Source: SCGC-AAA076-P13 sp964276235 (GTDB lineage: Bacteria; Pseudomonadota; Gammaproteobacteria; Magnimaribacterales; D2472). Taken from it: a DNA stretch of 64,000 bases. Shown in pieces: positions 27,086 through 35,870 of this stretch (position 1 is the first letter of the stretch; every line of letters begins with the position of its first letter). The position numbers were made by a program, and so were the translations under genes. The notes beneath the pieces were generated by a model. That model made no database searches and was not told the origin of the DNA. It saw nothing but the letters and a program-made list of their open reading frames with translations. The DNA lies in contig CAXYEK010000002.1 of NCBI GenBank assembly GCA_964276235.1, forward strand, positions 62,001 through 126,000, read 5' to 3'.

Positions 27086-27803
27086 TTATCCTGCAAACGC
27101 TCTTTCAAGCATAAAATCGCCCATTTCACCTGTATTGCCTTCTTGCCATCCAAGTTCTGAAAACATTGTTCGACATTCTTTATTCAGTTCTGGTGAACCG
27201 CATACCATAATAGAGTCTCTTTCCATCGAAAAATTATTTGGCAAACTCTCTTCTATCCAGTCCCAAAATCTTCCTTCCCTAACATAATTTCCGTTAGTAA
27301 CAGATTCAATATATTTAAGATTCATATTTTGACTTAATTCAGTGAGCTCTTTTAAATAAGCTAACTCATTTTTATCTCTTACTGTATGAAACAGTAAGAC
27401 ATTTTCAAACCGCTCATAAGTTTCATAGTCATTCACTATACTTATAAAAGGAGCTATACCTGTACCTGTTGCTAGAAGAACCAAATTCTTTTTTGGTTTT
27501 AAGTAATCAATAACTAAACTGCCTGTAGTTTTAGGTTTTACTCAAAATAATATCGCCTTCTGAAATATTTTGAAGTCTGCTAGTGAGAGGTCCGTCTGGA
27601 ACCTTAATGCTTAAAAACTCTAAATGATCTTCGTAGCATGTTGAAGTAATGCTATATGCTCTCAATAATGGTTTGGTCTCTGTTTCAAGTCCGATCATAG
27701 CGAATTCACCATTTTTAAACTTAAAAGATTTATCTCTAGTAGTTTTAAACTTAAATAATCTATCAGTGTAATGAGTAACTTCTAGAACTGTTTCGTATTG
27801 CAT
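27086..27803 (-). pseudogene. fpr: Ferredoxin/flavodoxin-NADP reductase, split by a frameshift
   Basis: Two minus-strand frames together make one Fpr-type protein. The first (from 27803) holds the FAD domain, with RAYSITST and a C-terminal FLSIKVPDGPLTSRL. It stops near 27531. The second, open upstream to about 27535, holds the NADP domain with LLATGTGIAPFISI, VCGSPE and the family C-terminus ending in a short aromatic tail. Removing one A from the AAAA run near 27536-27540 joins them into a ~240-residue reductase that would pass electrons between NADPH and ferredoxin or flavodoxin. This is either a recent inactivation or a sequencing error. Confidence 0.85.
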
Positions 27804-27912
27804 TTGTATTTTAGGTTAAATTTATTCAAGGATTTTAAAGAATTTTTTTTAAATAGACCATAGAATGTATTTAAAATTGTATTATTTAATCACCTTATAC
27901 TTATAATTAATT

Positions 27913-28770
27913 ATGACAGATACAAAAAATTTAAAAAATTTTCTTGAAGGCTATTCGATAGAGGTAACACCGGGTGCTGCTGCAAAGATTGATAGCTTTT
28001 CTGATGCTCTACCAAAAGGTACAAGAGTTTATATAGCTCATATAGAAGGCACCCCAATAGAGGATATGTTAGTAACTGCTAAAAAAATTAATGAGCAAGG
28101 CTTTAAAGCTATGCCACATTTCCCAGCAAGAATTATTAAAGATAAAAACATCCTAAGCGAATGGATTGAAAAATATCAAGGAGAAGCGAATGTTGATGAG
28201 GCATTGCTTATAGCTGGAGGGGCAAATAACTCATACGGGGACTTTGATTCATCTATTCAGCTTCTTGAAACTGAATTATTTGATAAATTTAGTTTTAAAA
28301 GAATACATATAGCAGGGCATCCTGAGGGTAACAAAGATATTGATCCGGATGGATCAAGCTTGAATGTTGATGAAGCACTTTCATGGAAGTATGAATTTTC
28401 TCAAAGGACAGATGCTAAGATGGCTTTAGCCACCCAGTTTTGTTTTGAATCTGCTCCGGTTATTGATTGGGTTAATGGCATTCAGAACAAAGGCATTGAT
28501 ATTCCTGTTCACATTGGTATTGCTGGACCAGCAAAACTACAAACATTAATAAAATACTCTATTGAATGCGGAGTTGGAGCATCTATAAAGATTTTACAAA
28601 AAAGAGCATTAGACCTAACGAAACTTCTACTTCCCTATAAACCTACTCAAGTTCTTCAAGAACTGGCAGATTATAAAAGTGTAAATCCAAGTTTTAACAT
28701 TGAACAAGTTCACTTTTTCCCACTAGGCGGTATGAAAAGAGTTACAGATTTCGTTCAAGAATCTGCATGA
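27913..28770 (+). CDS. Methylenetetrahydrofolate reductase family protein
   Basis: 285 residues with the TIM-barrel MTHFR pattern: EVTPGAAAKID near the N-terminus, PHFPARII, LLIAGGANNSYGDF, IAGHPEGN and TQFCFESAPV. It is more divergent than canonical MetF (for example the N-terminal E28-like active region reads EVTPG rather than EFFPP), so it may be a paralogue that works on one-carbon units released from demethylation rather than the main MetF. The flavin fold is expected. It stands between fpr (divergent) and ctlX (convergent, two-base gap). Confidence 0.8.
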   Translation: MTDTKNLKNFLEGYSIEVTPGAAAKIDSFSDALPKGTRVYIAHIEGTPIEDMLVTAKKINEQGFKAMPHFPARIIKDKNILSEWIEKYQGEANVDEALLIAGGANNSYGDFDSSIQLLETELFDKFSFKRIHIAGHPEGNKDIDPDGSSLNVDEALSWKYEFSQRTDAKMALATQFCFESAPVIDWVNGIQNKGIDIPVHIGIAGPAKLQTLIKYSIECGVGASIKILQKRALDLTKLLLPYKPTQVLQELADYKSVNPSFNIEQVHFFPLGGMKRVTDFVQESA

Positions 28771-28772
28771 TT

Positions 28773-29669
28773 TTAGAATAATTCTGACAACATACATCTT
28801 GCAGAACCTCCTCCATATTTTTCAATCGAGGATAAGTCTGAGTAAATTATTTTTTTGAAATATTTCTCTAAAGTCTCTATCTGAATAGGGGATAAAGACG
28901 AAAATGCCTTAGTAGACATTATTATAAATTTTTCATTCTGCCTATTTCTTGCTTCTAATGAGTTTCCGCAGAAATTTAGAATTTGTTGCTCATTAATAAT
29001 CATTACATCATGAAATCTTGATACCTTTTCTAAGACCATCTCCTTGTATTCTTCATTAATAACATCAATACATATTCCAATCATTTCAGTGCCAACGTAC
29101 ATAAATACATCAGAATGATAAATAGGTTTTCCAACATGACTGGTGGTTTCGAATAAGACCATTTCAAATGAATTATCTTGACACCATTGTGTCGCTAATT
29201 CTTTATCTGTTCTTGGTGAAAGACCAATATAAGCAACTTTATTAACTCTATCAAATACCATGCTGCTAGTAGACTCTAAAAAGATATCTTTATTTTCAAA
29301 ATCACTATAGTCAGAAGTTAGCTCATAGCTTTCTTTTAAAAGACTTATCATCTCTGGTGTCTTTTCCGTTCGTCTATTTTTGGCCTTCATACTGAATATT
29401 TGCATTGTTTTATCAGAAAAAGTTGTGAACCAGTTTGGAAAAATATGATCAGGACAATTCTCATTTCCAACACATGAGATTACTTCTATACCATTCTTTT
29501 CGATCTCATTTTTTAATTTATGAAATTCCTTTTTGGCATTCTCTAAAATAACCTCTCTACTTTGATTTGAGTCATCTGACTGATAGTGATTTGAGTCAGT
29601 AGTTTGAGTGTTTGTGTAAAAGCAAGCAGGCTCTACCATGAATAATTGAGTTGGAGATTGTTGTTTCAT
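28773..29669 (-). CDS. ctlX: CtlX-type amidinohydrolase (arginine deiminase-related)
   Basis: 298 residues of the guanidino-group-modifying (pentein) superfamily. Visible elements are PDHIFPNWF, FLESTSSMVFDR, a central YHSDVFMYVGTEM with the catalytic His, and a C-terminal GGGSARCMLSE with the catalytic Cys. This is the CtlX-like group, usually adjacent to rocD; its substrate is thought to be citrulline or arginine, giving ornithine, but this is not proven for the family. It is divergent from an ornithine aminotransferase gene with a 45-bp shared promoter region. Confidence 0.82.
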   Translation of the reverse strand: MKQQSPTQLFMVEPACFYTNTQTTDSNHYQSDDSNQSREVILENAKKEFHKLKNEIEKNGIEVISCVGNENCPDHIFPNWFTTFSDKTMQIFSMKAKNRRTEKTPEMISLLKESYELTSDYSDFENKDIFLESTSSMVFDRVNKVAYIGLSPRTDKELATQWCQDNSFEMVLFETTSHVGKPIYHSDVFMYVGTEMIGICIDVINEEYKEMVLEKVSRFHDVMIINEQQILNFCGNSLEARNRQNEKFIIMSTKAFSSLSPIQIETLEKYFKKIIYSDLSSIEKYGGGSARCMLSELF

Positions 29670-29714
29670 TAATTTATCCTAGCAGTAATAGTTCATCAGG
29701 TTTAAAATGCCTTT

Positions 29715-30950
29715 ATGAAATATGAGTCATCAAATACATATATTGAAAAAGAATCAATATACGGTGCTGCCAATTATCAGCCATTACCCGTTGTTCTTGC
29801 AAGAGGTTCTGGTGCTTATCTATGGGATATTGATGATAATAAATATTTGGATATGATGTCAGCATATTCAGCAGTAAGCCATGGTCATTCTCATCCTGAA
29901 TTGGTTGATACGATGCATAAGCAATCAATGAAGCTTGCTATTACTTCGAGAGCTTTTTATACAGAACCATTTGCAGAATATATAGAATATTTATCTAAAG
30001 TAAGTGGATTCGAAGCTGTATTGCCTATGAATACTGGAGCAGAGGCAGTTGAGACTGCAATAAAAGCTGCAAGAAGATGGGGATATTTTTCTAAAGGAAT
30101 ACCTGAGAATAAGGCAGAAATAATAGTTGGAGAAGGAAACTTTCATGGAAGAACCTCTACGATAGTTGGCTTCTCAACTGATGAGGATTATAAAAAAGGT
30201 TTTGGTCCCTTTTCTGATGGATTTATTGCAGCTGACTATTGTGGACATGGTAAAAATTTAAAAGAGTCTATTGCATCCATTAAGAATAGTATTAATGAAA
30301 ATACATGCGCTGTTCTTTTAGAGCCAATTCAAGGTGAGGGTGGAATCATCATTCCTGAAAAAGGTTGGCTTAAGGAATTAAGAGAGTTATGTACTGAGAA
30401 TAATGTTTTGCTTATTTTGGATGAAATTCAGTCTGGACTTGGAAGAACTGGCAAATTATTTGCTTTTGAGCATGAGGATATAGTTCCAGATGGCCTAATT
30501 CTTGGAAAAGCACTTGGCGGTGGATTAATGCCTGTATCTGCCTTTTTAAGCTCCAGAGAAGTTATGGACCACTTTAATCCTGGATCTCATGGTTCGACAT
30601 TTGGAGGTAATCCACTATCTGCTGCAGTTGCAAAAAGGGCATTAGAGTTACTTTATGAAGATAAATTAATAGAAAATAGCGATATATTGGGAAAATTCTT
30701 TTTAGGAGAACTACAAAGATTAAATCACCCCATCATAAAGGAAGTAAGAGGAAGAGGTTTGTGGATTGGAATGGAGTTTCATGAGTCTAAAACATCTGCA
30801 AAAGATATATGTAAAATGCTTCTCAAAGAGGGTATTCTTTCAAAAGAAACTCATAAAACTGTAATTAGATTTGCCCCACCACTTATGATAAAAAAATCTG
30901 AAATCGAATGGGCTATGACAAAAATTAGTAAAGTATTAAATTCAATCTAG
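29715..30950 (+). CDS. rocD: Ornithine aminotransferase
   Basis: 411 residues, a fold-type I class III aminotransferase. PLP-binding elements are present: MNTGAEAVETAIKAAR, LDEIQSGLGRTGK and the Schiff-base lysine in LILGKALGGGLMPVSA. The N-terminal YGAANYQPLPVVLARG and YLDMMSAYSAVSHGH are typical of ornithine 5-aminotransferase rather than acetylornithine aminotransferase. It turns ornithine into glutamate semialdehyde. With divergent ctlX it makes a compact arginine or citrulline breakdown module. A short hypothetical gene follows 10 bases downstream. Confidence 0.92.
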   Translation: MKYESSNTYIEKESIYGAANYQPLPVVLARGSGAYLWDIDDNKYLDMMSAYSAVSHGHSHPELVDTMHKQSMKLAITSRAFYTEPFAEYIEYLSKVSGFEAVLPMNTGAEAVETAIKAARRWGYFSKGIPENKAEIIVGEGNFHGRTSTIVGFSTDEDYKKGFGPFSDGFIAADYCGHGKNLKESIASIKNSINENTCAVLLEPIQGEGGIIIPEKGWLKELRELCTENNVLLILDEIQSGLGRTGKLFAFEHEDIVPDGLILGKALGGGLMPVSAFLSSREVMDHFNPGSHGSTFGGNPLSAAVAKRALELLYEDKLIENSDILGKFFLGELQRLNHPIIKEVRGRGLWIGMEFHESKTSAKDICKMLLKEGILSKETHKTVIRFAPPLMIKKSEIEWAMTKISKVLNSI

Positions 30951-30960
30951 AGATTCAATT

Positions 30961-31416
30961 ATGAAATATCCATTTAAGACAAAAGAAGAAAACTTAAAAA
31001 ACTATATTTTTCAGTTAAAGGAAGTTTGCATAATTGAGCATGAAGATAATTGGTTCAAAGAAAAGTCTCATACGAAGCTTTATCCTAACCTCGAAGAAGC
31101 AAAAGCTAAGGTTGGTAAACCACATTATTGGATACTAAATGCAATAGATAAATATGAGGATGAAGAGTGTGAAGATATTCAAATTGCTCTTATTGAATTA
31201 GGACAGCTAGTTTTTAAGACTAATTATTATTCTCAAAAGCTTACATCTGAAAATGAAAATGAAGATGCTAAGAAGGATTTAGCAGGCTCTTTAAAAAATC
31301 TGGATATTAGTATTGAGACAATCGCTGAACAAATGATATCTATGGATACTCCTAAATATGCACGTCTTGAGATGTCTAAGGAAGATGCATCAAGTCTAAT
31401 CGCTTCATGGGTTTAA
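30961..31416 (+). CDS. Hypothetical protein, soluble and acidic
   Basis: 151 residues, predicted mostly helical, no signal peptide or membrane segment. It is rich in Glu and Lys with an ENENEDAKKD stretch near residue 98. I recognise no domain. It follows rocD by ten bases and precedes the MGMT gene by six, so the three are probably co-transcribed. Confidence 0.65.
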   Translation: MKYPFKTKEENLKNYIFQLKEVCIIEHEDNWFKEKSHTKLYPNLEEAKAKVGKPHYWILNAIDKYEDEECEDIQIALIELGQLVFKTNYYSQKLTSENENEDAKKDLAGSLKNLDISIETIAEQMISMDTPKYARLEMSKEDASSLIASWV

Positions 31417-31422
31417 TATATA

Positions 31423-31683
31423 TTGGCTACTGAGTTCCAAAAAGCTGTTTGGGATGAAATAGATAAAATACCTTATGGAAGAACTAAATCTTATAAAGAA
31501 ATAGCAATAATACTAGGAAAGCCTAGGGCCGCCAGAGCAGTAGCAAATGCATGTGGTAAAAACCCAACACCCATTATCAGGCCTTGTCATCGAGTCATAT
31601 GCTCTAATGGAGAAATAGGTGGATATAGCGCCTCAGGAGGCGCTACTTTAAAGAAGAGATTGTTAGAAAAGGAAAAATCTTAG
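31423..31683 (+). CDS. Methylated-DNA--cysteine methyltransferase, catalytic domain only
   Basis: 86 residues from a TTG start. The winged-helix DNA-binding domain of O6-alkylguanine-DNA alkyltransferase is complete: IPYGRTKSYKEIA, RAARAVANACGKNP, then the active-site PCHRVI with the acceptor cysteine. Having PCHRV rather than PWHRV separates it from alkyltransferase-like (ATL) proteins. The usual N-terminal ribonuclease-like domain (about 80 residues) is absent, because an in-frame stop (the end of the upstream hypothetical) is only seven bases before the start. Its stop overlaps the convergent metalloprotease by four bases. Confidence 0.85.
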   Translation: MATEFQKAVWDEIDKIPYGRTKSYKEIAIILGKPRAARAVANACGKNPTPIIRPCHRVICSNGEIGGYSASGGATLKKRLLEKEKS

Positions 31684-34175
31684 CTTTCTAAGGCCTTACC
31701 TATTTTCCAGTTTAAAAATTTCAAATGATTTTTTACTTCAACAGTGCCGTAAGGCCTTTTTGTATATAATTGAATTTTTAAAACAGAGTTATATATAGCT
31801 GCTTTAGATATCTCATCGTATTCATCATTACCAAGACCGCCTAACAAAGCATCAACATACTTTGATTGGAGGTTCATTTTAAATGTTGTTGGAATCTCCT
31901 TGGAAACAAAAATACCAGAAAATAGATCATCTAAAACTTCACCAGGAAGATAGGTATTTCCATACTGAGAGCTATCAACAAGTCTTGTCATAACGGTAGG
32001 GTGAAGAATATGAGCTATTACTCGTCCTTGCATATTAACAACTAATTCATGTAATTGAGGATCTTCATTACCTCTTCGTCTACTGCTATAAGCTGCTCTT
32101 TTTTCATTTTGCAAATATTTGACATGTTCTGGATCAAAAACAAAAGCATCATTTGCTAATAATTTAGACGTAATTAAATTCATGGCTCTTTTTTGATCTT
32201 CGTAAGCAACAGCTTCGAAGGGCGACATCTCATTATTATCAGTATTAATAATTCTATTTGAGTAAACCCCACCAATTAATCTAGAAACACCATCCATAAA
32301 TCTTCCTTTCTCTCTAGTGAGAGATAGAAATGCTGTTCTAAATGCTGTTGAAGTTTCACCTTCTTCTAAATATATAGAAGGGAGCTCTTTAATTTTTGCA
32401 TTTAATACATCTATTCTTTGATCTGTGTATGTTACCGGATCACCTGAAAGGTCGTATCTTTTTGCTCTTGGATCAATATTTGCTCCAGGAGAGCTCATCG
32501 CGTCACCATCAGTTCCAAATATATATTCTGGGATAGAAGATTTTGATAAGATTTGAGATCTTTCTTCATCAGTCATACCTGGTGTATATCCAAATTCAAT
32601 AGCCCACTTATCATATATCCCTGGACCATGTGGAAAGAAATTTCCTTGAGTAATTCCTTCTGGCGCCAAGTTTATAGGATCATAATCCATAACAGATCCA
32701 ATATGACTGTTACCAGTTATTGATACATCGTGAATATCTTTAGCATCATAAATCCAACTAGATTTAAAATTATGCCTAAGACCAAGCGTGTGACCAACTT
32801 CATGCATTGTTAAAGATACTATCCATTGCTCTAAAGGATCATTATCTTCAGTGTATCCCCATAGTTTTCTGTAGGTATATCCTCTTTTTATAGCATTAAA
32901 TTCCTGAACTATATCAGCAGCTATAATTTCTCCTGTTCTTGGATTTGCAATACTTGGTCCATATCCTGAAAACTGTGGATTAGGGGTAGATGCCCATCGG
33001 ACAACATTGTATTCAATATCTCCAGCATCCCACTCAGCATCGTCAGGTTGAATTTTTGCCACAACTGCATTTTTGAAACCAGCTTTTTCAAAAGCAACAT
33101 TCCATCCTTCAATACCTTTTACAACAAAAGGTCTAATTTCTTCAGGAGTTGAATTTTCTACCCAGTAAACTATAGGCTTTACAGGCTCAGACATTTCAGC
33201 TTCAGGATTCTTTTTTACCAATCTCCATCTATTCATCAAGTCTCTTGCAGGATAATTATCATAAGAAGACAAATCAGTTACCTTCTCAGAAAAATATCCA
33301 ATTCTCTGATCTGCTATCCTTGGTTCAAAATTATCATCAGGCATCTCAACAAAAGAATGCCTTACTGAAATATATGTATACCTAACATCAGCAACCGCAT
33401 CTACAGGTCCACCGGACTTTGGTTTTGGATTAAAGAATCCATAGTTAACCTCAACAGCAGTATTTTTTGAATAATTCCTGACATCATTTATGAAGGTTTT
33501 TTCTTTATCCATCCTTCCTAAGCTAAGATCGTAATATTCCATATATTCCTTTGGAATATTAGGTGTTATGCCTTCAAGCATTTCACTTAAAAATAACTTA
33601 TCTACATTAATAACAAATTTACCTTCCTCTTTGACAGCAATTTTAAATCTACCCATAAATGCTTCAATAATATTGGTAAGTTTTGACTGTGATATTGCAT
33701 TTGAATCGTCGTAGGTATACTTAGTATTAATCTTATATAAGCCTATATCATCTTTAAATTTTCTAAATTCAAGGATAGAGCCATCGCCCATTGAGCCCCC
33801 ACTTGCTCCAACATCTTGTGGCCCATTTAATATATAAGCAAAATAAATAAACTCTTTATTAAGTTGATCTTCTTCAAGAACTAAAAAGTATTTATCCTTC
33901 TTTGTTTCATGAAGTATATTCATAAAACCATCTATTGCTTTATATTCACCATCTTCCAGAAACTCTTCAACTGATTCATATTCTTTTTTCTTGCCTTTTC
34001 CGCCTTTCATATCTTTAGAATCTGACTTTTTTGAATCTTTAGTTTCTTCAGATGTTTCTGGCTTTACGTCGTCATCAGAATGAATATTTGGTGTGAACGA
34101 TACCAATGCATAACTAGTAAAGATAATTGAAAAAAATGATAAAAGTGTTTTGTAATATTTCATATTGGTTTCCAT
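31680..34175 (-). CDS. Large secreted zinc metalloprotease (DUF5117/DUF4953-like)
   Basis: 831 residues. A hydrophobic signal segment follows the N-terminus (residues about 5-30), then an acidic low-complexity linker with KKSDSKDMKGGKGKKKE. The metzincin-like zinc site MHEVGHTLGLRHNF lies near residue 470, followed by SVMDYDPINLAP, a Met-turn-like element. This matches the zinc-dependent metalloproteases of the DUF5117/DUF4953 group, frequent in Bacteroidetes and marine gammaproteobacteria. Function is likely extracellular or periplasmic peptide hydrolysis. ATG at 34163 is an alternative start four codons in, which would place the signal peptide at the extreme N-terminus. Confidence 0.88.
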   Translation of the reverse strand: METNMKYYKTLLSFFSIIFTSYALVSFTPNIHSDDDVKPETSEETKDSKKSDSKDMKGGKGKKKEYESVEEFLEDGEYKAIDGFMNILHETKKDKYFLVLEEDQLNKEFIYFAYILNGPQDVGASGGSMGDGSILEFRKFKDDIGLYKINTKYTYDDSNAISQSKLTNIIEAFMGRFKIAVKEEGKFVINVDKLFLSEMLEGITPNIPKEYMEYYDLSLGRMDKEKTFINDVRNYSKNTAVEVNYGFFNPKPKSGGPVDAVADVRYTYISVRHSFVEMPDDNFEPRIADQRIGYFSEKVTDLSSYDNYPARDLMNRWRLVKKNPEAEMSEPVKPIVYWVENSTPEEIRPFVVKGIEGWNVAFEKAGFKNAVVAKIQPDDAEWDAGDIEYNVVRWASTPNPQFSGYGPSIANPRTGEIIAADIVQEFNAIKRGYTYRKLWGYTEDNDPLEQWIVSLTMHEVGHTLGLRHNFKSSWIYDAKDIHDVSITGNSHIGSVMDYDPINLAPEGITQGNFFPHGPGIYDKWAIEFGYTPGMTDEERSQILSKSSIPEYIFGTDGDAMSSPGANIDPRAKRYDLSGDPVTYTDQRIDVLNAKIKELPSIYLEEGETSTAFRTAFLSLTREKGRFMDGVSRLIGGVYSNRIINTDNNEMSPFEAVAYEDQKRAMNLITSKLLANDAFVFDPEHVKYLQNEKRAAYSSRRRGNEDPQLHELVVNMQGRVIAHILHPTVMTRLVDSSQYGNTYLPGEVLDDLFSGIFVSKEIPTTFKMNLQSKYVDALLGGLGNDEYDEISKAAIYNSVLKIQLYTKRPYGTVEVKNHLKFLNWKIGKALES

Positions 34176-34222
34176 TTATTTAGTCGGTAATTCTATCGCA
34201 GAAATATATATACTGGTAGTAT

Positions 34223-35029
34223 ATGTTCATGGAAAATTCATATGCATTAATTACTGGAGCTTCTTCAGGTATTGGTTTAGAAATATCAAATTTGTTAGCA
34301 GAGAAGGGGTTCAATCTTGTTCTTACTGCAAGAAGAGAAGATAAACTTCGAGAGCAAGCACAAAAAATTTCAGATAAATATAAGGTTAATGTTGATTTTA
34401 TTTCAAGTGACTTAAGTGATGAACGAGCGCCAAAAGATATATATGATTTTTGCGAACAAAAAAATTATGAAGTAGATATCTTAGTTAATAATGCAGGGTA
34501 TGGAATTAAAACTCCATTTCATGTGACATCCATGGAGGATGAAGAGAAATTTATCAGAGTTCTTGGAACATCTGTAATAGCTCTATCAAAGATATTTATT
34601 CCAAAAATGCTAGATCGTGGAAATGGAAAAATAATGATAGTTACATCTGTTGCAGCATTTGCTCCTCCTTCAGCCATTCAGGCACTTTACGGACCTATTA
34701 AAACTTTTATGAATAGATTTAGTGAATCTCTAAATATTAACTACAATGCCAAAGGTATTACTTCAACAGCAGTATGTCCTGGTTTTACAATTACTGAATT
34801 CCATACCGCAAGTGGTGTTCAAGATGAAATGGATAGAGTGCCAAAATTTTTGAAATTTAGTGCAAAAAGAGTTGCAAAAGAAGCGGTAGAAGCAACTTTG
34901 CAAGGAAAGCCTTTATGTGTTCCTACAAAAACTTATAAGACGTTAGTATTTCTTTTAAAAAATGCTCCAACATGGTTCCTATCATTGAGTAGCTCATTTT
35001 TTGCTCCAGGCAGATACGATAACAAGTAA
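34223..35029 (+). CDS. Short-chain dehydrogenase/reductase
   Basis: 268 residues, classical SDR. The cofactor motif TGASSGIG is near residue 13, NNAGYG near residue 92, the catalytic serine is in IVTSVAAFAPP, and the Tyr-Lys pair is in YGPIKTF. The C-terminal extension (FLLKNAPTWFLSLSSSFFAPG) is hydrophobic and resembles the DltE-like subgroup. The substrate is not evident. A second ATG two codons in is an alternative start. It stops directly against the convergent gloC gene. Confidence 0.88.
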   Translation: MFMENSYALITGASSGIGLEISNLLAEKGFNLVLTARREDKLREQAQKISDKYKVNVDFISSDLSDERAPKDIYDFCEQKNYEVDILVNNAGYGIKTPFHVTSMEDEEKFIRVLGTSVIALSKIFIPKMLDRGNGKIMIVTSVAAFAPPSAIQALYGPIKTFMNRFSESLNINYNAKGITSTAVCPGFTITEFHTASGVQDEMDRVPKFLKFSAKRVAKEAVEATLQGKPLCVPTKTYKTLVFLLKNAPTWFLSLSSSFFAPGRYDNK

Positions 35030-35686
35030 CTAAACTTTATTAAGAATACTATCTGCAACAAAGGCATTGGTTTTTCTTTCTTGTCCAAAATTAGATACAG
35101 GTCCATGACCAGGTATGAATTCCACATCACTCCCAAGCGGCCAAAGCTTTGTAACTATTGAATCAAGCAGTTCTTGGTGATTTCCTCTAGGCAGATCAGT
35201 TCTTCCGATGGAGCCTTGAAATAAAACATCACCAACTAAAGCAAATCGCTCTTCTTTATTGTAGAAAATTATATGACCTGGAGAATGGCCAGGACAAAAA
35301 TAGACATCAAAACTAACATCACCAATACTGACAATATCACCTTCAACTAGCCAGCTATCTGGTGAGCAGTTTCTTGACTGCATACCAAACATTTCTCCCT
35401 GTCTTACAAGGTCATCAAGTAAGAATTTATCAGCAATATGCGGACCTTCTATTTTTATATTAAGTATTTCAGATAATTCTGTTGCACCACCTGCATGATC
35501 AATATGACCATGTGTTAGTAATATCTTTTCAGGTATTAAATTGTTCTCTTGAGCAACCTTTAAAATTCTTTCTATATCACCACCCGGATCGACGAATGCA
35601 CATTTTTTTGTCGATGCACAATAAATAATCGATGCATTTTGTTCCAAAGGGGTTACAGGAATAATTAGAGCTTTTATTGATTGCAT
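35030..35686 (-). CDS. gloC: Glyoxalase II-like metallo-beta-lactamase fold hydrolase (GloC/YcbL type)
   Basis: 218 residues. The metal-binding motif THGHIDH is at about residue 59, with further ligands in CPGHSPGH, VGDVLF and the C-terminal IPGHGPVSNFGQER. The whole pattern, including MFGMQ and PRGNHQELLDSI, matches E. coli YcbL (GloC), which hydrolyses S-lactoylglutathione in methylglyoxal detoxification. It stands alone between the SDR and the CorC-like gene. Confidence 0.9.
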   Translation of the reverse strand: MQSIKALIIPVTPLEQNASIIYCASTKKCAFVDPGGDIERILKVAQENNLIPEKILLTHGHIDHAGGATELSEILNIKIEGPHIADKFLLDDLVRQGEMFGMQSRNCSPDSWLVEGDIVSIGDVSFDVYFCPGHSPGHIIFYNKEERFALVGDVLFQGSIGRTDLPRGNHQELLDSIVTKLWPLGSDVEFIPGHGPVSNFGQERKTNAFVADSILNKV

Positions 35687-35789
35687 TAATTTATCTTTAA
35701 TATATAAATTTATTACACATTATGCCTATTAAAATTCATTAATTTAAATATTAAAAATTATATTTTAGTATTACAATATTTTTTATATT

Positions 35790-35870
35790 TCCGTAGGAGG
35801 AAATCACAGTTTATTTTTATACTCTGGGATTAGGAAGAGGAATTAGTTTCTCTTCCTAATTTTTATTTTT
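35790..35870 (+). ncRNA. Candidate small RNA ending in a terminator-like hairpin
   Basis: On the plus strand a purine-rich GTAGGAGGAAATCACAG (from about 35793) is followed by an 11-bp hairpin, ATTAGGAAGAG/CTCTTCCTAAT (35829-35860), and then TTTTTATTTTT-like sequence. No coding start follows the AGGAGG, and no plus-strand gene lies immediately upstream, so a free-standing short RNA is possible. The 3' half overlaps the minus-strand CorC-like stop. This could instead be chance or a remnant; no promoter is convincing. Confidence 0.3.

Noticed and set aside
27804..27912. Riboswitch before the MetF-like gene
   Set aside because: The 109-bp gap is AT-rich with no recognisable conserved core or terminator hairpin.
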